Positions 48,064 to 59,830 of a stretch of 64,000 bases of DNA are shown here, one piece after another. This DNA is from Megamerina dolium. Lineage: Eukaryota > Arthropoda > Insecta > Diptera > Megamerinidae. Under the pieces are notes generated by a model. It did not search any database. It was not told where the DNA came from and saw only the letters and a list, made by a program, of their open reading frames with translations. The stretch's first letter is position 1. Each line of letters starts with the position of its first letter. The stretch lies in NCBI GenBank assembly GCA_963854835.1, contig OY978525.1:88237671-88301670 (forward strand). The letters are read 5' to 3'. The translations under genes and the position numbers were made by a program.

Positions 48064-49259
48064 ATTATTATATCATCAATTTCCACTTGGCTCGCCTCCT
48101 ATACGTGCATACGCAATCTACTTTCAAGAGTAGCTGCCAGTTTTGTGTCCAAAGATTCCATAATCAACATCAACCAAGTAGTAGTACATAACGTATGTAC
48201 AATAGGCAACCAAAGACCAACCAACAGATGATTGAAGGAATTAGCGTATTATATGTATGTGTGGTATGAGCATGATAATACAACTCACAGTGAGATTTGC
48301 TGCAACCGATTCCATACACTTCATTAGGCAGAAAAACCAAAAATACTACTCTTATTCATTCATTGGCTTTGTTCTGTACAAAAAGGCAACTGGAATGGGA
48401 GAAAACAAATAAAGAAACAAAACCATCGGAAGAGAAAAATAAAAATCGAAATCGCCTTTTATTTGATACTTTTCATTATATAGATGTTGTTTTTTGATGA
48501 TGATGATGATGATGGTTTTGATGTAAAATGATTTAGCCACATAATCCAAATAATATTCGGTTTTGTGGCAAATCAACGACTTTTTTTTTCAATTTGCCGA
48601 TTAAAATTAAACGATTCATAGCGTGTATTTCTTTGGCTTGATTCCTTTCTGTCTTTTCTCATTTTACCATAGAGATTTGTCAAATACGATATTCTTTATT
48701 TGATAACTTTCTTCTTAGTGTGGACGGCAAAATATATTGATGTAGGTATGATGACGCGACGCGTACTCTTAATGAGCACCATCATCTTATTGGTTAAATC
48801 TGCGATTAAGTTGATTGCATTTTGTGACAATTTATGACTTAATTTTTATGCTCTAACTACATTAAAAGCATCCAATATGTTTTATACTTCTATCTTCATT
48901 TCATTATGATGTAAGAGAGAGATGATGATTTGTCGCCACGAAACTGCAAAGGAATGCTTATTTTTTGTTTGCGACCAAGATCGACAGAGTATTTCATTTC
49001 CTTTCAAATAAATGAATAGCATTTGGGAATTTAGTACATTATGCTATTGTAGCCTTGATGAAAAAGGAGGCACCTGAAAGCAATTTGTAAAAATCTTTTC
49101 AATTAAAATGACATAAACGATTCAATTAGTAATGAAGTAATTTAATGTTTTTTCTTTTTTTACCAAACATAATTAAGTTAGAGCTAATTGTAATTGATCA
49201 TAAAGTGATTGTAATATATAAAATATTACGTTGATCAGCTAAAAGCATATACATATGTA

Positions 49260-49618
49260 AATAAAATAAATATGTGGCACTTAAAGCCCCAAAGGGCTCA
49301 TGGGCCGAGCTTCTCTTCCATTACTGTTGTTCGTCTTAAATTTCGGACAGTATTAGAATGGACCTACTTATTTTAGCCGGTTCCGAACGGCAGAACACTT
49401 GTGACATCACTTTTTCTGAGCTTTGTCACAGAGTTCTTTTTAGAAGCTTTTTTCATGGCAAGTTGTTACTATCGGAAGAATTGCCAATTGCTTGCCGACA
49501 GGTGGGAACCGTTCGAAAGAAAAATCTTTTCGATATTAAATTTGTTATGCATCAGCCGGGTATTGAACCACGACCTACAGATCATAAGGCGAACACACTA
49601 ACCACTGAGCTACGGCAC
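49260..49618 (-). mobile_element. tRNA-derived SINE, copy f (full length, likely target duplication)
   Basis: Full copy on the minus strand with the tail AATAAAATAAATATGTGGCA at the left and the tRNA-like head at the right. CATATACATATGTA occurs directly before the tail (49246-49259) and again at 49636-49649, 17 bp beyond the head, as expected for a target-site duplication. That word is common in this DNA, so it is only suggestive. This copy closely matches copies b and d. Confidence 0.88.
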
Positions 49619-52382
49619 ACACTAAGACACACACACATATACATATGTACAGCTTACCTTAGCCGGGTGGCATTGGCTTTGTGTGTATAGATCTTCCATT
49701 TTTCCGCAAGTACAAAAAGTTGTTATGGCAACACGGCCCCTGCCTGTTGGAATTCGATTAGAATATTATAATATATCAATGATTTCGTAGATGCTTATTA
49801 AAGTCTTCAATTATTTATGATTAATCTGATGTTTTATTATAATATTTAATATTTGTTATAAATTCAAGTACTAAAGGTTAAGGAAGGCAAAATAAGATAG
49901 CAATAAGATAACAATAGCAGAATAAGATAACAAAAAATTTATTGTCACCTCCTTGATTCGATGATAGTTTTTCATCACTTGGCAATGCGGTAATTGTTTG
50001 CCCCAATGAATATTTTCTCAACACAAGTACCTGTCGTGTTGCATAATTGATTTTTCAAGTAAAAGTGACAGTTGACGCATGTAAGAAGAAATTTTCCGAT
50101 TACGTATCAGTGTTCGTGATGTATATCGGCTTTCTACGAATTTGATCAATTTAATTTAATTATTTTCGGCCTTCCAAAATATGACGAAAGTGCAACATGA
50201 ATAAAATTTTGTAAATCAATTTTGGCACTGACATTTTGTCAATATATCTTCTCCATATAATTTTCTACCTGCTTAAATCATCATTTTTACCTTTTCGATA
50301 GTAAGAAGTAGAATAAGCCAAAATGTATTTATGGGGTGGCTTAGGCCATTATAGACCCATTGTGTTTTCTATATATGATAGAGCACCAAACTATTAATCC
50401 TCAATTATCATTAAAGCTTCTCAAACAAATTCATAAACTGCTAAAAGCAATAACTCGTAAGAAAGTTTTTATTTTAAATGGATATTGGAATGGAACCCAA
50501 TATAAATGTCAACTAGTTCTTGCTAATAATTTACTTTAAGCATTTGCTAATAAATGTTTAAAGCCAAATCGTTAAAAGATAGGTCAATTGTTAATAGAAT
50601 TAAATTATAATATCAGATTATTTTCAAAAATTTTCAATTCTCAATTTCCTTTTGAGAAAATGATGCCGCAAAAAATATTATAACTATGCTTTTATTTTTA
50701 TTTTTTTATTTTTTTTCACAAAGAAAAAGCGCGTAGTCACCCAAGGAATACCAAACAAACGTCAAAAACACTTGGATGCTTGTAATAAATACAATAACGA
50801 ACAAATAAACCAACAAACAAACAAAAACAACAACTGATGTAGACGCTTTTATGGCAAACAATAAAATGTAATAAAAAAAATTATACCAAATAAACGACAA
50901 AATTAATTTCCGTACTACAGGTGCCACAAACGTAAAAATTGCCATTATTTAGATTTATTTGTTATGCCATATTGTTATTGTTGTTCTTGTTATTGTGGCT
51001 TTGATTTTTCTTTCAGATTTTTTTTTAAGTAAAAGATGCTGCCATACTCATTCTTATAACGACTATGAGCTGGAAAATAAAGCTAATGGCGAAAAGACGA
51101 CTAGCACACACACACACACACTAGAGGCAAAAGGAAGAAAAACAAATTTAAAGGAAAATGTGTGCTCTGTTAATTTCTCTATTTTCTGAATTATAAAAAT
51201 ATTTTCTTTTTGCTTTTTTTTTTAGTACGGATATCATTATGGGATTTGAGAGGAGAACAGAAAAATTGTGTTATATCAGCTGGCTGTGAATAATGTGTAC
51301 ATATTTAAACAACAATAAAGATAATGAGGGAAAGTAACAGCAATCTCAAAAATCAACAGATGCTTTTCATACACATTACCAAACGAACACTCACACATAC
51401 GAGAGCATACAAGTTATATATAGAAAGACAATACCATAATATGGCTTGTGCAAAGGAAGATTAAAATGGTTTGAGGGAAAATGTATATGTATATGTACAA
51501 AAATTCATACTTTCACAATGTTTATTTAAATTTGGTATTTTGGTATTTTTCCTTATTGAAAATTTTGAACAATTACAAAGTAATTCAGGTGGTAATCAGT
51601 AGAGAGCTTCATTTGCATTAAGTAAAAACATTCCATTCTTTCAAAAGCCAAAATTGTTTGTACTTCATTCGACGATGGTTTGTTGAAATCTAGAAGGAAA
51701 ACTAGTTTTTGAAACCATTCTAGAACATAAATACCTAAAAACCCCACACAAAACTTTCGAAACCGTAGGTGAAGCGATTAAAATTACGATACATATGTGG
51801 AATGTGCACAGATTTTTATCACAACATAATAGAGCATAAGCACTATAAATTTACATAACTTAAAACAGAATTTTAACTTAATTTGAGAACATAATGTTTT
51901 GGTACTTTCAATAAGATAAATTTCATAAGATAAAGTTAAAGTCATCATTTGAATATGATTTGGATGAGATGTTTCCAGATTCAAGTCAGCTAATCCCATA
52001 TGTGATGCTCATAAGTGAGCTCTCAGTGAGTCAAATAATTAACCTTTAACCTTTACTTATGTACCTACAAAACTCCAAATTGTTATAATATTAAAACCAA
52101 TAATATAACAAATATAATAACAAAATATACGTATTTAACAAAATATACGTATCATACGAAGTTCATTTGATTCTTCCTCTTCTCTTTGCTGTCGTCATAT
52201 GGTAAATATCAGCAAATGTATATATACATATACATACTCGTGTAGTCACTCACTATGACAACAGAAACGTAGAAGGAATCAAATGAATTTTCACTAAACG
52301 TATAATGTACCATCATAAGAAATCTGTAATTCTTATGTGCTTTACATATGAATACGTACTAAAGGTGCATGACTGGCAACAT
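49619..52382. other. AT-rich non-coding stretch, no gene seen
   Basis: AC run at about 51103-51120 and several T and A runs (50699-50716). Open frames at 50706-51189 and 51553-51999 carry no motif. Confidence 0.5.
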
Positions 52383-52880
52383 AAGGGATGACAAGAAAGG
52401 GTGAAAAACCCTAAACAGACGCATGGTCAAGTAAGTCGTGATACGACATACCGTGGAAACGATAATTGCGTATTTTGGAAACGGCCAGTTCGAAATAGCT
52501 TGCTATTCGAACGAGTGCTCTTGTAGTCGGGTTGTCAGTAATCGCTAGACGACTATAAGCAGTTCTTGCTATAAGAGAGGCGGTCAGTATCGAACGCTCG
52601 CTTATAGCAGCCGCCTGCGAGCCATCAGCTCTGCCCGGGGTCATTTTGACCAACCATATATACCAGGAGCAGCCATCGGCCACCCCGTTGGTTGTTCCTA
52701 TATATATTGCTAGCAGGTCTCCCTCTTCTAGATGTGAAGCCAGAATACAGGAGACCCCTGTAACAGGCTACCCTACACAAGTATCAGTCGCTTGGAGATT
52801 TCTGCTAAGGCGACTGATTCATGGTGCGACCAGGTGGCACTGGTCAAACCTATAAATTGTCATCCTATAAAGTAAGGTTA
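52383..52880 (-). other. GC-richer segment with an unrecognised open frame
   Basis: This block is clearly less AT-rich than its surroundings. On the minus strand a frame stays open for about 115 codons, from about 52757 down to the stop at 52411. It reads GVSCILASHLEEGDLLAIYI, then DGCSWYIWLVKMTPG, SILTASLIARTAYSRLAITD and FELAVSKIRNYRFHGM. I do not recognise the family. The composition looks protein-like and may be a retroelement relic, since GTAAGGTTAGGT (the inverse of a CCTAA tail) lies at its right edge near 52871. It could also be chance. Confidence 0.35.
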
Positions 52881-53139
52881 GGTATTCCAGATTAAGTATA
52901 GAGTAAGGAATTGAATTGTATTACAAATTGAAAAGAATAATTAATAAAAGAAAATAAATCAAAGTAGTGGTAGTTCCATTCGAACCGAGCCGAACACTCT
53001 TCTAGTGTCGGTGAATTGATTGTCAATAGACAATCGTGTGGAATTCGGTCCTCCTCCTACAACAAGAGTTTTTACGCTGCTCTCTTGTTTAACCCTGGCA
53101 GACTGAGTAATACCTCAGCTAGAAACAAAAGGCACGCGT

Positions 53140-53628
53140 TACAAGGTTATCACCACTAACGTCTTCCAGAAAAGATGGACGGATACACCCATCTGTAGGA
53201 CGGCGAAAATGCTGTGGTCCCTCCTCAGCAAGAAACGTTCACGAAAGCTTGCCGATCTTATTAGGGTAGACATCTCGACTTATGTGGGAGTGGTCACTGG
53301 TCACTGCCTCATAGGTCCTCATGCTATGAGATTAGGTTTGGGCAACCTCACTCATGACTTCTGCAGAAGCTGCAGAGATAAAGAGGGACTTAAAACGATT
53401 ATGTAAAAATCGAAGAAAATTTCTAGGACACTACCAGCTGAGTGGCCTAGCCCAACTATCCCAGATCGACATTGTCAATCTCCTAAAATCAATTCAACGT
53501 TCCGGTTGGTTCAGTTAGTAACTAGGTGAACGGATAATCCGCGTGGGGGTATCACAACGGGCCTAATTCTGGCTTATGTGCGCTCTCTCATCATCTCGCA
53601 CTACATTTTTGTTCTAACCTAACTAACC
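53140..53628 (+). mobile_element. RNase-H-type LINE (Jockey/I/LOA group) 3' end with CCTAA tail
   Basis: The frame from about 53157 reads NVFQKRWTDTPICRTAKMLW, then LADLIRVDISTYVGVVTGHC and HDFCRSCRDKEG before a stop at 53403. After a frame change, KFLGHYQLSGLAQLSQIDI and KSIQRSGWF follow. The TGHC...FCRSC(R)D...FLG...SGWF order is the C-terminal end of insect LINEs that carry an RNase H domain. The 3' UTR starts at about 53520, holds GTATCACAACGGGCCTAATT and ends in CTAACCTAACTAACCT (53613-53628). Only the last few hundred bases of the element remain. Confidence 0.75.
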
Positions 53629-53758
53629 TAGCTCAGTGGTTAGTGTTTAGCCTTCTGATCTGTAGGTCGTGGGTTCAATCAAATGGAGAAGAAGCTCGGC
53701 CAAAATGACCTTCGGCGCTTATAAGTGACACATAAAAAAAAAAATAATAATAAAAAAA
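53629..53758 (+). mobile_element. tRNA-derived SINE, copy g (internally deleted, fused to LINE tail)
   Basis: The A-box word TAGCTCAGTGG begins where the CCTAA tail of the preceding LINE ends; the acceptor part of the head is missing. After GGTCGTGGGTTCAATC the sequence jumps to the family tail (AGAAGCTCGGCC, then GACCTTCGGCGC, ACACATA), so about 215 bp of body are missing. It ends with an A-rich tract to 53758. Confidence 0.78.
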
Positions 53759-56700
53759 CGCGGTCACTGGTTTGATTTGCAGTTGATAAGATTTGTAGGC
53801 AATTATCAATGCTTTTGCCAATAAAAAAGGCTCTAAAAAGTTATCCCAAAATGTGTAATACCTTTAGGATCTTTGACGTACGAATTCAATAATATTAGTA
53901 TATAGATTTCAATGCTGTCTAAAGTATAAACAGAAAACGATACCGAAAGGGAAATTCGACAATGATACCAAGCAGCCTCCAATGCAAATTATATGCTTTT
54001 GTTAAATTTTTAACTTAGAATGATTAGTGACAACTGTCATACATGTAACATAAATATGCACTTTATTCTAAAAATGAACTCCGATCCAGCAGTTAATGGA
54101 GCTGACTAGCTCTTTAGATAAATTATTTACTCCTGTTGGCGGTTTAGTGGCATTACCATTTTCACTGGTTCGTCACAGAGTTCTTTAAAATGTTTTTACT
54201 TAACATATTGAAAAAACTAGAAGAAAAATTGTTCTCGCACTACATTTTTGTTCTTCTCATTGTCAATCAACTTTCAGGTTCTGCACATTTTTATGTTTTT
54301 CACTTTTTATAGCTGTTTTGATGGTACAAAATACTTGTACTTCGAATACTTCGATGATGAGTTTTTTGCTGACTTTCTGACTTTGAAAAAAAAAATGTAA
54401 TCCATTTCTCTGTATTATATTTCTTTTCTTTTCCAATAGAACTCCTCGAAACTGGAAATTGAATATGAAAGTGAGGTAAATTTATATTAAAAATTATATA
54501 TAAAGTTATTTTTTCTATGAAGCGTCGGTATTTTTAAAACAAACATTTGTTTCAGACGAAATGAGTAAATGAGTAAATCCTTAATATTAGCATTTTTTTG
54601 TGAGTTCACTGCAAGTGCCGTAATATTATTGTTATTGGTTTTTCATTCACTACAATAAGAACATTGTTGGCTGAAATCAAGTGGGTTGTGATTAATTTTA
54701 AAGAATTTTTATTGTGACATTAATAGTATGTTGCGAAAAAAAATTCTAAAGTCTCTGTATGATATTTGCCAATTTTAATAAGCGTTTAATCCATTTGTAT
54801 CTCACTAATAATAATAAGATATTTTCACAATTCAACATTTGCCATAGTCATAGTCATAGTCATGCCACTGATTTTGATGACGTTTACTTAATTCGATATG
54901 ATTAAAAATGTATATACATATAAACGAATTAGTAAATTGATTAGCATTAGAATTAGGTTAATTTGTTAAAATTATATTTACACCTACCTACATATATTGA
55001 GTTTCTCTAATAATATACAAATTACAATACTAATGACAATAATATACAAATTCAATAAAAAAAAAATACACATTTATTATACGCATACTCCTACATGTAT
55101 GAATACGTATTTGCAAGACAATATATTTCCTTTGCCGTTACTGACAGAAATAGTGTATGTAATCTAATATCAATTGTATAAGATGTCTGTGTGTGTAGGA
55201 AGATTTCATTTGCAACATGAGCTTACAACAATTCTAACAACTATAAATGACCAATATTAGAAAACAGAAAAATGCAAGTTGAAACAATGTACGAGTGTGT
55301 AAGTAAGAAAAATAATAGAAAATAAAGTAAAGCAACGCAAAGCATTTTAACGTATAAATTGCGCCATATGCAAACCCATTTATTCACATACAAAATATGC
55401 ACTATGTAGCAATATATGTATGTACATATGATACATACGTGCGGGTCATATATATTTGTGGCTTTTGCCGCACGCCACAAACTGTTGGGGTCGTTGGTTA
55501 TGTTAGCCACATTCCTGGTATGTACAATGGTGGTTGGTTGGCGAGTGGGTGTTTGTATGCGAATGCGAATATAGCACCGTAGTAACAACCTACCACAATT
55601 CCTTCAAGATTTTTTCATATACATGGTACTACGACAAATGTATATACCATACATATGTACTATTCAGATGCGCATGTACCCATGTATGTATGTACCTACA
55701 TAGAGTATATGAAACCTAAGGCAACATGATTTAAATGATGTCCATAGAAAGACAGACAAGACAAGAGAAATAGAACGAGCTTCATGCAAAGGGCAAAAAA
55801 TGATTTTCTATGGTGAACTAATTGTCCAAAGAAATTAAGAATGAGATACTTGCTCTCATTTATTCTGGAATTAGTACTACTAAATAGCAAAATGCTACAA
55901 AAAAAAATTAAAGTTCAATATTCTTCATTCGTAGCGTGAGTTATCTTGCTAAGTTCAAAGATATCCGGTTTATCGATCTTTTACGAAAAACTAACAGATC
56001 GGTGACCATGTCTATCCATCAACAGTCGTTCGTCTTTACCTTTGACAACAGGTGATCCAATACAGCATCCGATCCAAAAACAACATCAAATAGTTCTACA
56101 GCTGCGGGCTTGGCTTTGGAATTAAAATCAACAGCCGATTGCTCAGACTTTGACAATTGAAAAAAAAATTTCACCCTTACCAATTAAAAATAAATATGAG
56201 ATGACGACTACAATGGTTGTATGAAAGATCTGACCTCTCCATGGATTTATGCATTTGCCAGATTTAACTCCAAACCGGCCAGTTAAGCTTATCTCCAGTG
56301 CAAGAAGAAGCCTCAGCTTCCAATACTTTGTAAGGTCTCAAACCGTAGGCTATTTCACTGATCTGAATTTTGACGAATTTGGAAAGTGACAATTCAATTT
56401 TGTCGATTCAATCTAGGTGATCGTAGGTGCACAGACCATTAATTAGAGAAACTGTTTTGCTGTCGGCGAAAAGACACAAGTATTTCTACGGAAGCCTGTG
56501 GTCAAGAAGTTTGATAGACCGAGTACCTCGTAGTAATTATTGGTAAACTCTTGTCGTTGATTTCGAATCATCAAAACAATCAGTAAGTAATTGATATATT
56601 TTTAGAAACAAGCAGCTTAGAAGAAAAAATAAAAAACATAAATATTTTGTAGCACATATTGTAGACAAAACTTATCCTTCTTACTGAACGATCTATGGGC

Positions 56701-58283
56701 ATATTTCCATCTGGGTGGCGGTTCTAGCAGTAGTTGTTGTTGTTGTTGTTGTTGTTATGTTCTATACACAATATATCTATATATGATTTAATATGTTTCA
56801 TCTCTGGTTCGTTTCAATAGCTTTGTTACAAAGAAGTGGGATTACTTAGGATAGAGCCAAATGTAAATGAGAGATAGAAAGTGAACTATTTGTTGTACAT
56901 ATAGACATTAGACATACATATTTGCTTGTATCAAACGAACGAATTAACAAAGAAGAGAGGGGGAAGCCTCAAATATATTGAACGTATTGATACACATGTA
57001 TTTCATAGATATAGATACGTATGTATCCATCCTTTCGTTTTGCATGAATAACTAATGTCCCAAAGCGAAATAAACATAATATGATTTTTATTTATTCACG
57101 TTTACTCATATTCAAAGAATGATGATGAGGCAAAGTCTAATACGTTTGTAAAATTTAAAAGAACGAAAGAATGATTTAATTCCCCAGTGATTTTTCTTTT
57201 GTCCTTGTCACACCCAACAATATGACATGATATACCTTCTACTTACTACTCCACTATTGTCTATTTTGCTGATTTTTTTTTCGGTAAATTTTTTCTTTTT
57301 TTTTCCCATATTATTTGCCGAGTCTTTTATAGCACCAAGACAATATGGAAAATATTGATTTTCCACAATAAACAAACATAGCATACTTCGACGTTGATAT
57401 GTACTATGAGTAATTCTTATATGCATGTCGTGTACTGTAAGAGTAGTGTATGTAAACAATGTCATAATACATTTCCTCGAGATAAATTTTTATTGAGAGT
57501 TGCTGTTGCTTAAATGAGGCGGAAACTACTTTTTATTGAGATTTACGTCATACAAAGACACACATAGAAACACAACTTGGACGAAGCAAAAAGGACACAA
57601 GGACGATAAAAATATGTATGTAAGAGCAAACGAAAAATATGTACATAAAAAGAAGTATAGTGAATAGCTATAGAAAAAAAAAATATAATAATAAGAAAAC
57701 AAAACACACCAAAAAAAAAAACATAATAATAAAAGGATAACATACTCTCATCTTTGCTACTTTTAATGGACACTTGTGCATGTTTGTGTGTGTGTGTGTA
57801 CGTGTGTACAAGTATTTGGAAAATACATAAACTAGATATTGGTTGCAGGCTGTATACGAATATGTTTGTCGTCTTTGTCATCGCCATCATGCTGTGCATT
57901 TGTGCGGCAAGTCATTTTAATAAATGTAAATTCTTCTCTTCACATACAAGTACATATGTGTGTGTACATATGTACATATACTTTATATGAGTTCATATAT
58001 CTCTTCTATTATACTACCAGTGATCATCTTTCTTATGCTGCTTGCATGACTATGGGGCATAGTATTTTTATATATCGTACACATGTACATACTCGTTTTC
58101 TCATGAGTTTATTCGGAATTTATTAGTTCTATCCTTATTTATTTTTATATATTCCTTTGTATGTAATAATATTGTCATATATATTTGTATGATACATTTT
58201 TGGAATATTTACATTTGAGTAAAATTTTATTACACTAAAAAAGAATTATTAGTTTTTTTTACAGGAAATTGTTTCAGAGTTTC

Positions 58284-58288
<5 letters not shown>
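53759..58288. other. 4.5-kb non-coding stretch; possible SINE scrap and one less AT-rich block
   Basis: The words GTCACAGAGTTCTTTAAAA near 54173 and GGCATTACC near 54150 may be a very old SINE body scrap. CATAGT is repeated three times at 54843-54862, and GTT repeats lie at 56733-56756. The block 55920-56600 is less AT-rich than its surroundings but shows no readable protein motif. GT and CA runs occur near 57780. No gene is supported. Confidence 0.45.

Positions 58289-58361
<73 letters not shown>
58289..58361. repeat. (TA)n microsatellite, left of fold-back element
   Basis: About 36 TA units ending directly at the left end of the fold-back element. Confidence 0.97.
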
Positions 58362-58365
<4 letters not shown>

Positions 58366-58615
58366 GGTGGGTCAAATTTTTTCGACCCAAAGGCTCATCG
58401 TGATTCTTATTCTATGGGTCATTCTAAGCAAATTTGCCAAAGAAACTATAGCTCTAAAATGAATTTCGAGCCCCCGGATTTTTCAAAATAGGTATTTTTT
58501 CTAGAAATATTCGAGAATAGAGGCAAAAAAATGCTATTTCCTTTAGCCAAATGTGTATGTGGGGGTTTTTTAGGTCGCGGAATCCATTTTTGACATTAAT
58601 TTTTATTTTTGAGTG

Positions 58616-58629
58616 CCGCCAGAGGGCGC
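58616..58629 (+). promoter_or_regulatory. CTCF-like motif in left arm (predicted)
   Basis: CCGCCAGAGGGCGC fits the CTCF core pattern CCASYAGRKGGCR with one mismatch (third base). It points inward. Prediction from sequence only. Confidence 0.4.
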
Positions 58630-59225
58630 TTTCGTACATTTTTTTGGAAATATATACGATACTGTTGTGGAAATAGACGAATTTTTGACTTTGTATTGAA
58701 TATATTCAAAATACATACTCGAATTATAAATTGTTAAATCATATTCCATACATTTTGTTCCTTTTTCCAGCTTTTCTAAAAATAAAATCGATAGATTTCA
58801 AGCTAAGACCTAAATCACATTTTTACCAGCTTTTGAAGAAAACTCGTATTATGCTCATTCAGAAAACATTTTATTGGCAATGTTGTTCGACGATATTTCC
58901 TAAAACTCTTCGTTTTGTTTCTTAATTACTGAATTCAATTAATTTTTTTTATTAATTACATTTTATATGCTTTTATTATTTGTTATGTTGAATTTTAAAA
59001 GAAAAAAATAAAGTTAAATATGCTTTGTTTACTCTTTGTCTTAAATTCGATATAGGTCGTGAATGAATAACCCCCCCCCCTTCCCCCATCATTTTTAACG
59101 CTAAACACTCTGGGCTATTTAAAGTTTTGGGTTGTCTTATGAGAAAGTCAAATATTCGTCAATTTACACGAAAAATTTCGTAAATTTACCCAAAAAAAAA
59201 CGATAAAATTAAAAAATGAACGAAA

Positions 59226-59239
59226 GCGCCCTCTGGTGG
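59226..59239 (-). promoter_or_regulatory. CTCF-like motif in right arm (predicted)
   Basis: Read on the minus strand it is CCACCAGAGGGCGC, a full match to the CTCF core pattern CCASYAGRKGGCR. It points inward towards the left-arm motif, about 600 bp away. Prediction from sequence only. Confidence 0.45.
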
Positions 59240-59498
59240 TGCTCAAAAATAAAAATAGATCTCAAAAATGGATTCCTCGATCCAAAAACCCCCACATACA
59301 CATTTGGCTAGAGAAAATAGCATTTTTTTTACATCTATTCTTGAGTATTTGGGGAAAAAACCTATTTTGAAAAAGCCGGGGGCTCGAAAATCATTTTAGA
59401 GCTATGGTTTCTTTGGAAAAGTATCTTCAAATGACCCGTAGAATAAAAATCTCGATGAGCCCCTTAACATTTTTCGGCCCCCTACAATTTGACCCACC

Positions 59499-59500
<2 letters not shown>

Positions 59501-59580
<80 letters not shown>

Positions 59581-59598
59581 CATATATATATATACATA

Positions 59599-59641
<43 letters not shown>
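59501..59641. repeat. (TA)n microsatellite, right of fold-back element
   Basis: A TA run interrupted by GTATATACATA near 59573-59600, then continuing to 59641. With the left tract it shows that the element sits inside a TA array. It produces Tyr/Ile frames on both strands, which I reject as genes. Confidence 0.95.
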
Positions 59642-59644
<3 letters not shown>

Positions 59645-59830
59645 ATTTTCTACCAAGCAATTCAAATATTATGCAAAAATTGAAACTTCTAATATTTTTA
59701 TAAAATATATATATAAAAATATATATTTTCATAAATTATAAAAAAGTGTGAGTTGGCAATGGGTGAAACACAGTTCGGATTCAAAGCAGGTATGGGAACG
59801 CGTGAAGCGTTATTTGTTATTAACGTGCTA

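Larger units (their letters stand above)
45550..49259. other. 3.7-kb AT-rich non-coding stretch with microsatellites and one perfect hairpin
   Basis: Contains A runs (45880-45907), a CACT tandem run (46625-46645), GTT and ATC repeats (47965-48063) and a GAT run (48497-48513). A perfect 14-bp hairpin lies at 47518-47553 and is listed separately. No gene is supported. Confidence 0.5.
58364..59500. mobile_element. fold-back element with about 275-bp inverted arms, inserted in a TA microsatellite
   Basis: The left arm (58364 to about 58637) and right arm (about 59223-59500) are inverted copies. Shared words are AGGGTGGGTCAAATT, GGCTCATCG, ATAGCTCTAAAATGA, TTCGAGCCCCCGG, TTCAAAATAGGT, AATGTGTATGTGGGGGTTTT and AGAGGGCGCTTTCGT. 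By eye the arms are roughly 80% alike. The centre (about 585 bp) is AT-rich, without a transposase frame, and holds a C10-TT-C5 run at 59071-59087. Both outer ends abut TA repeats, fitting a TA- or TTA/TAA-target element. Superfamily unknown. Confidence 0.85.

Noticed and set aside
47896..48231. 111-codon frame with Val and Ile runs
   Set aside because: It comes from GTT and ATC repeats; there is no conserved motif.
54120..54200. Eighth SINE copy
   Set aside because: Only one word of about 19 bases and weak flanking similarity remain. This is too little to call.
59071..59087. G-quadruplex from the C10-TT-C5 run
   Set aside because: The minus strand has G5-AA-G10, which gives no clear four-run three-tetrad pattern with loops. 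It is most likely a slippage tract.
59489..59732. Tyr/Ile repeat frames on both strands
   Set aside because: They are produced by the TA microsatellite next to the fold-back element.
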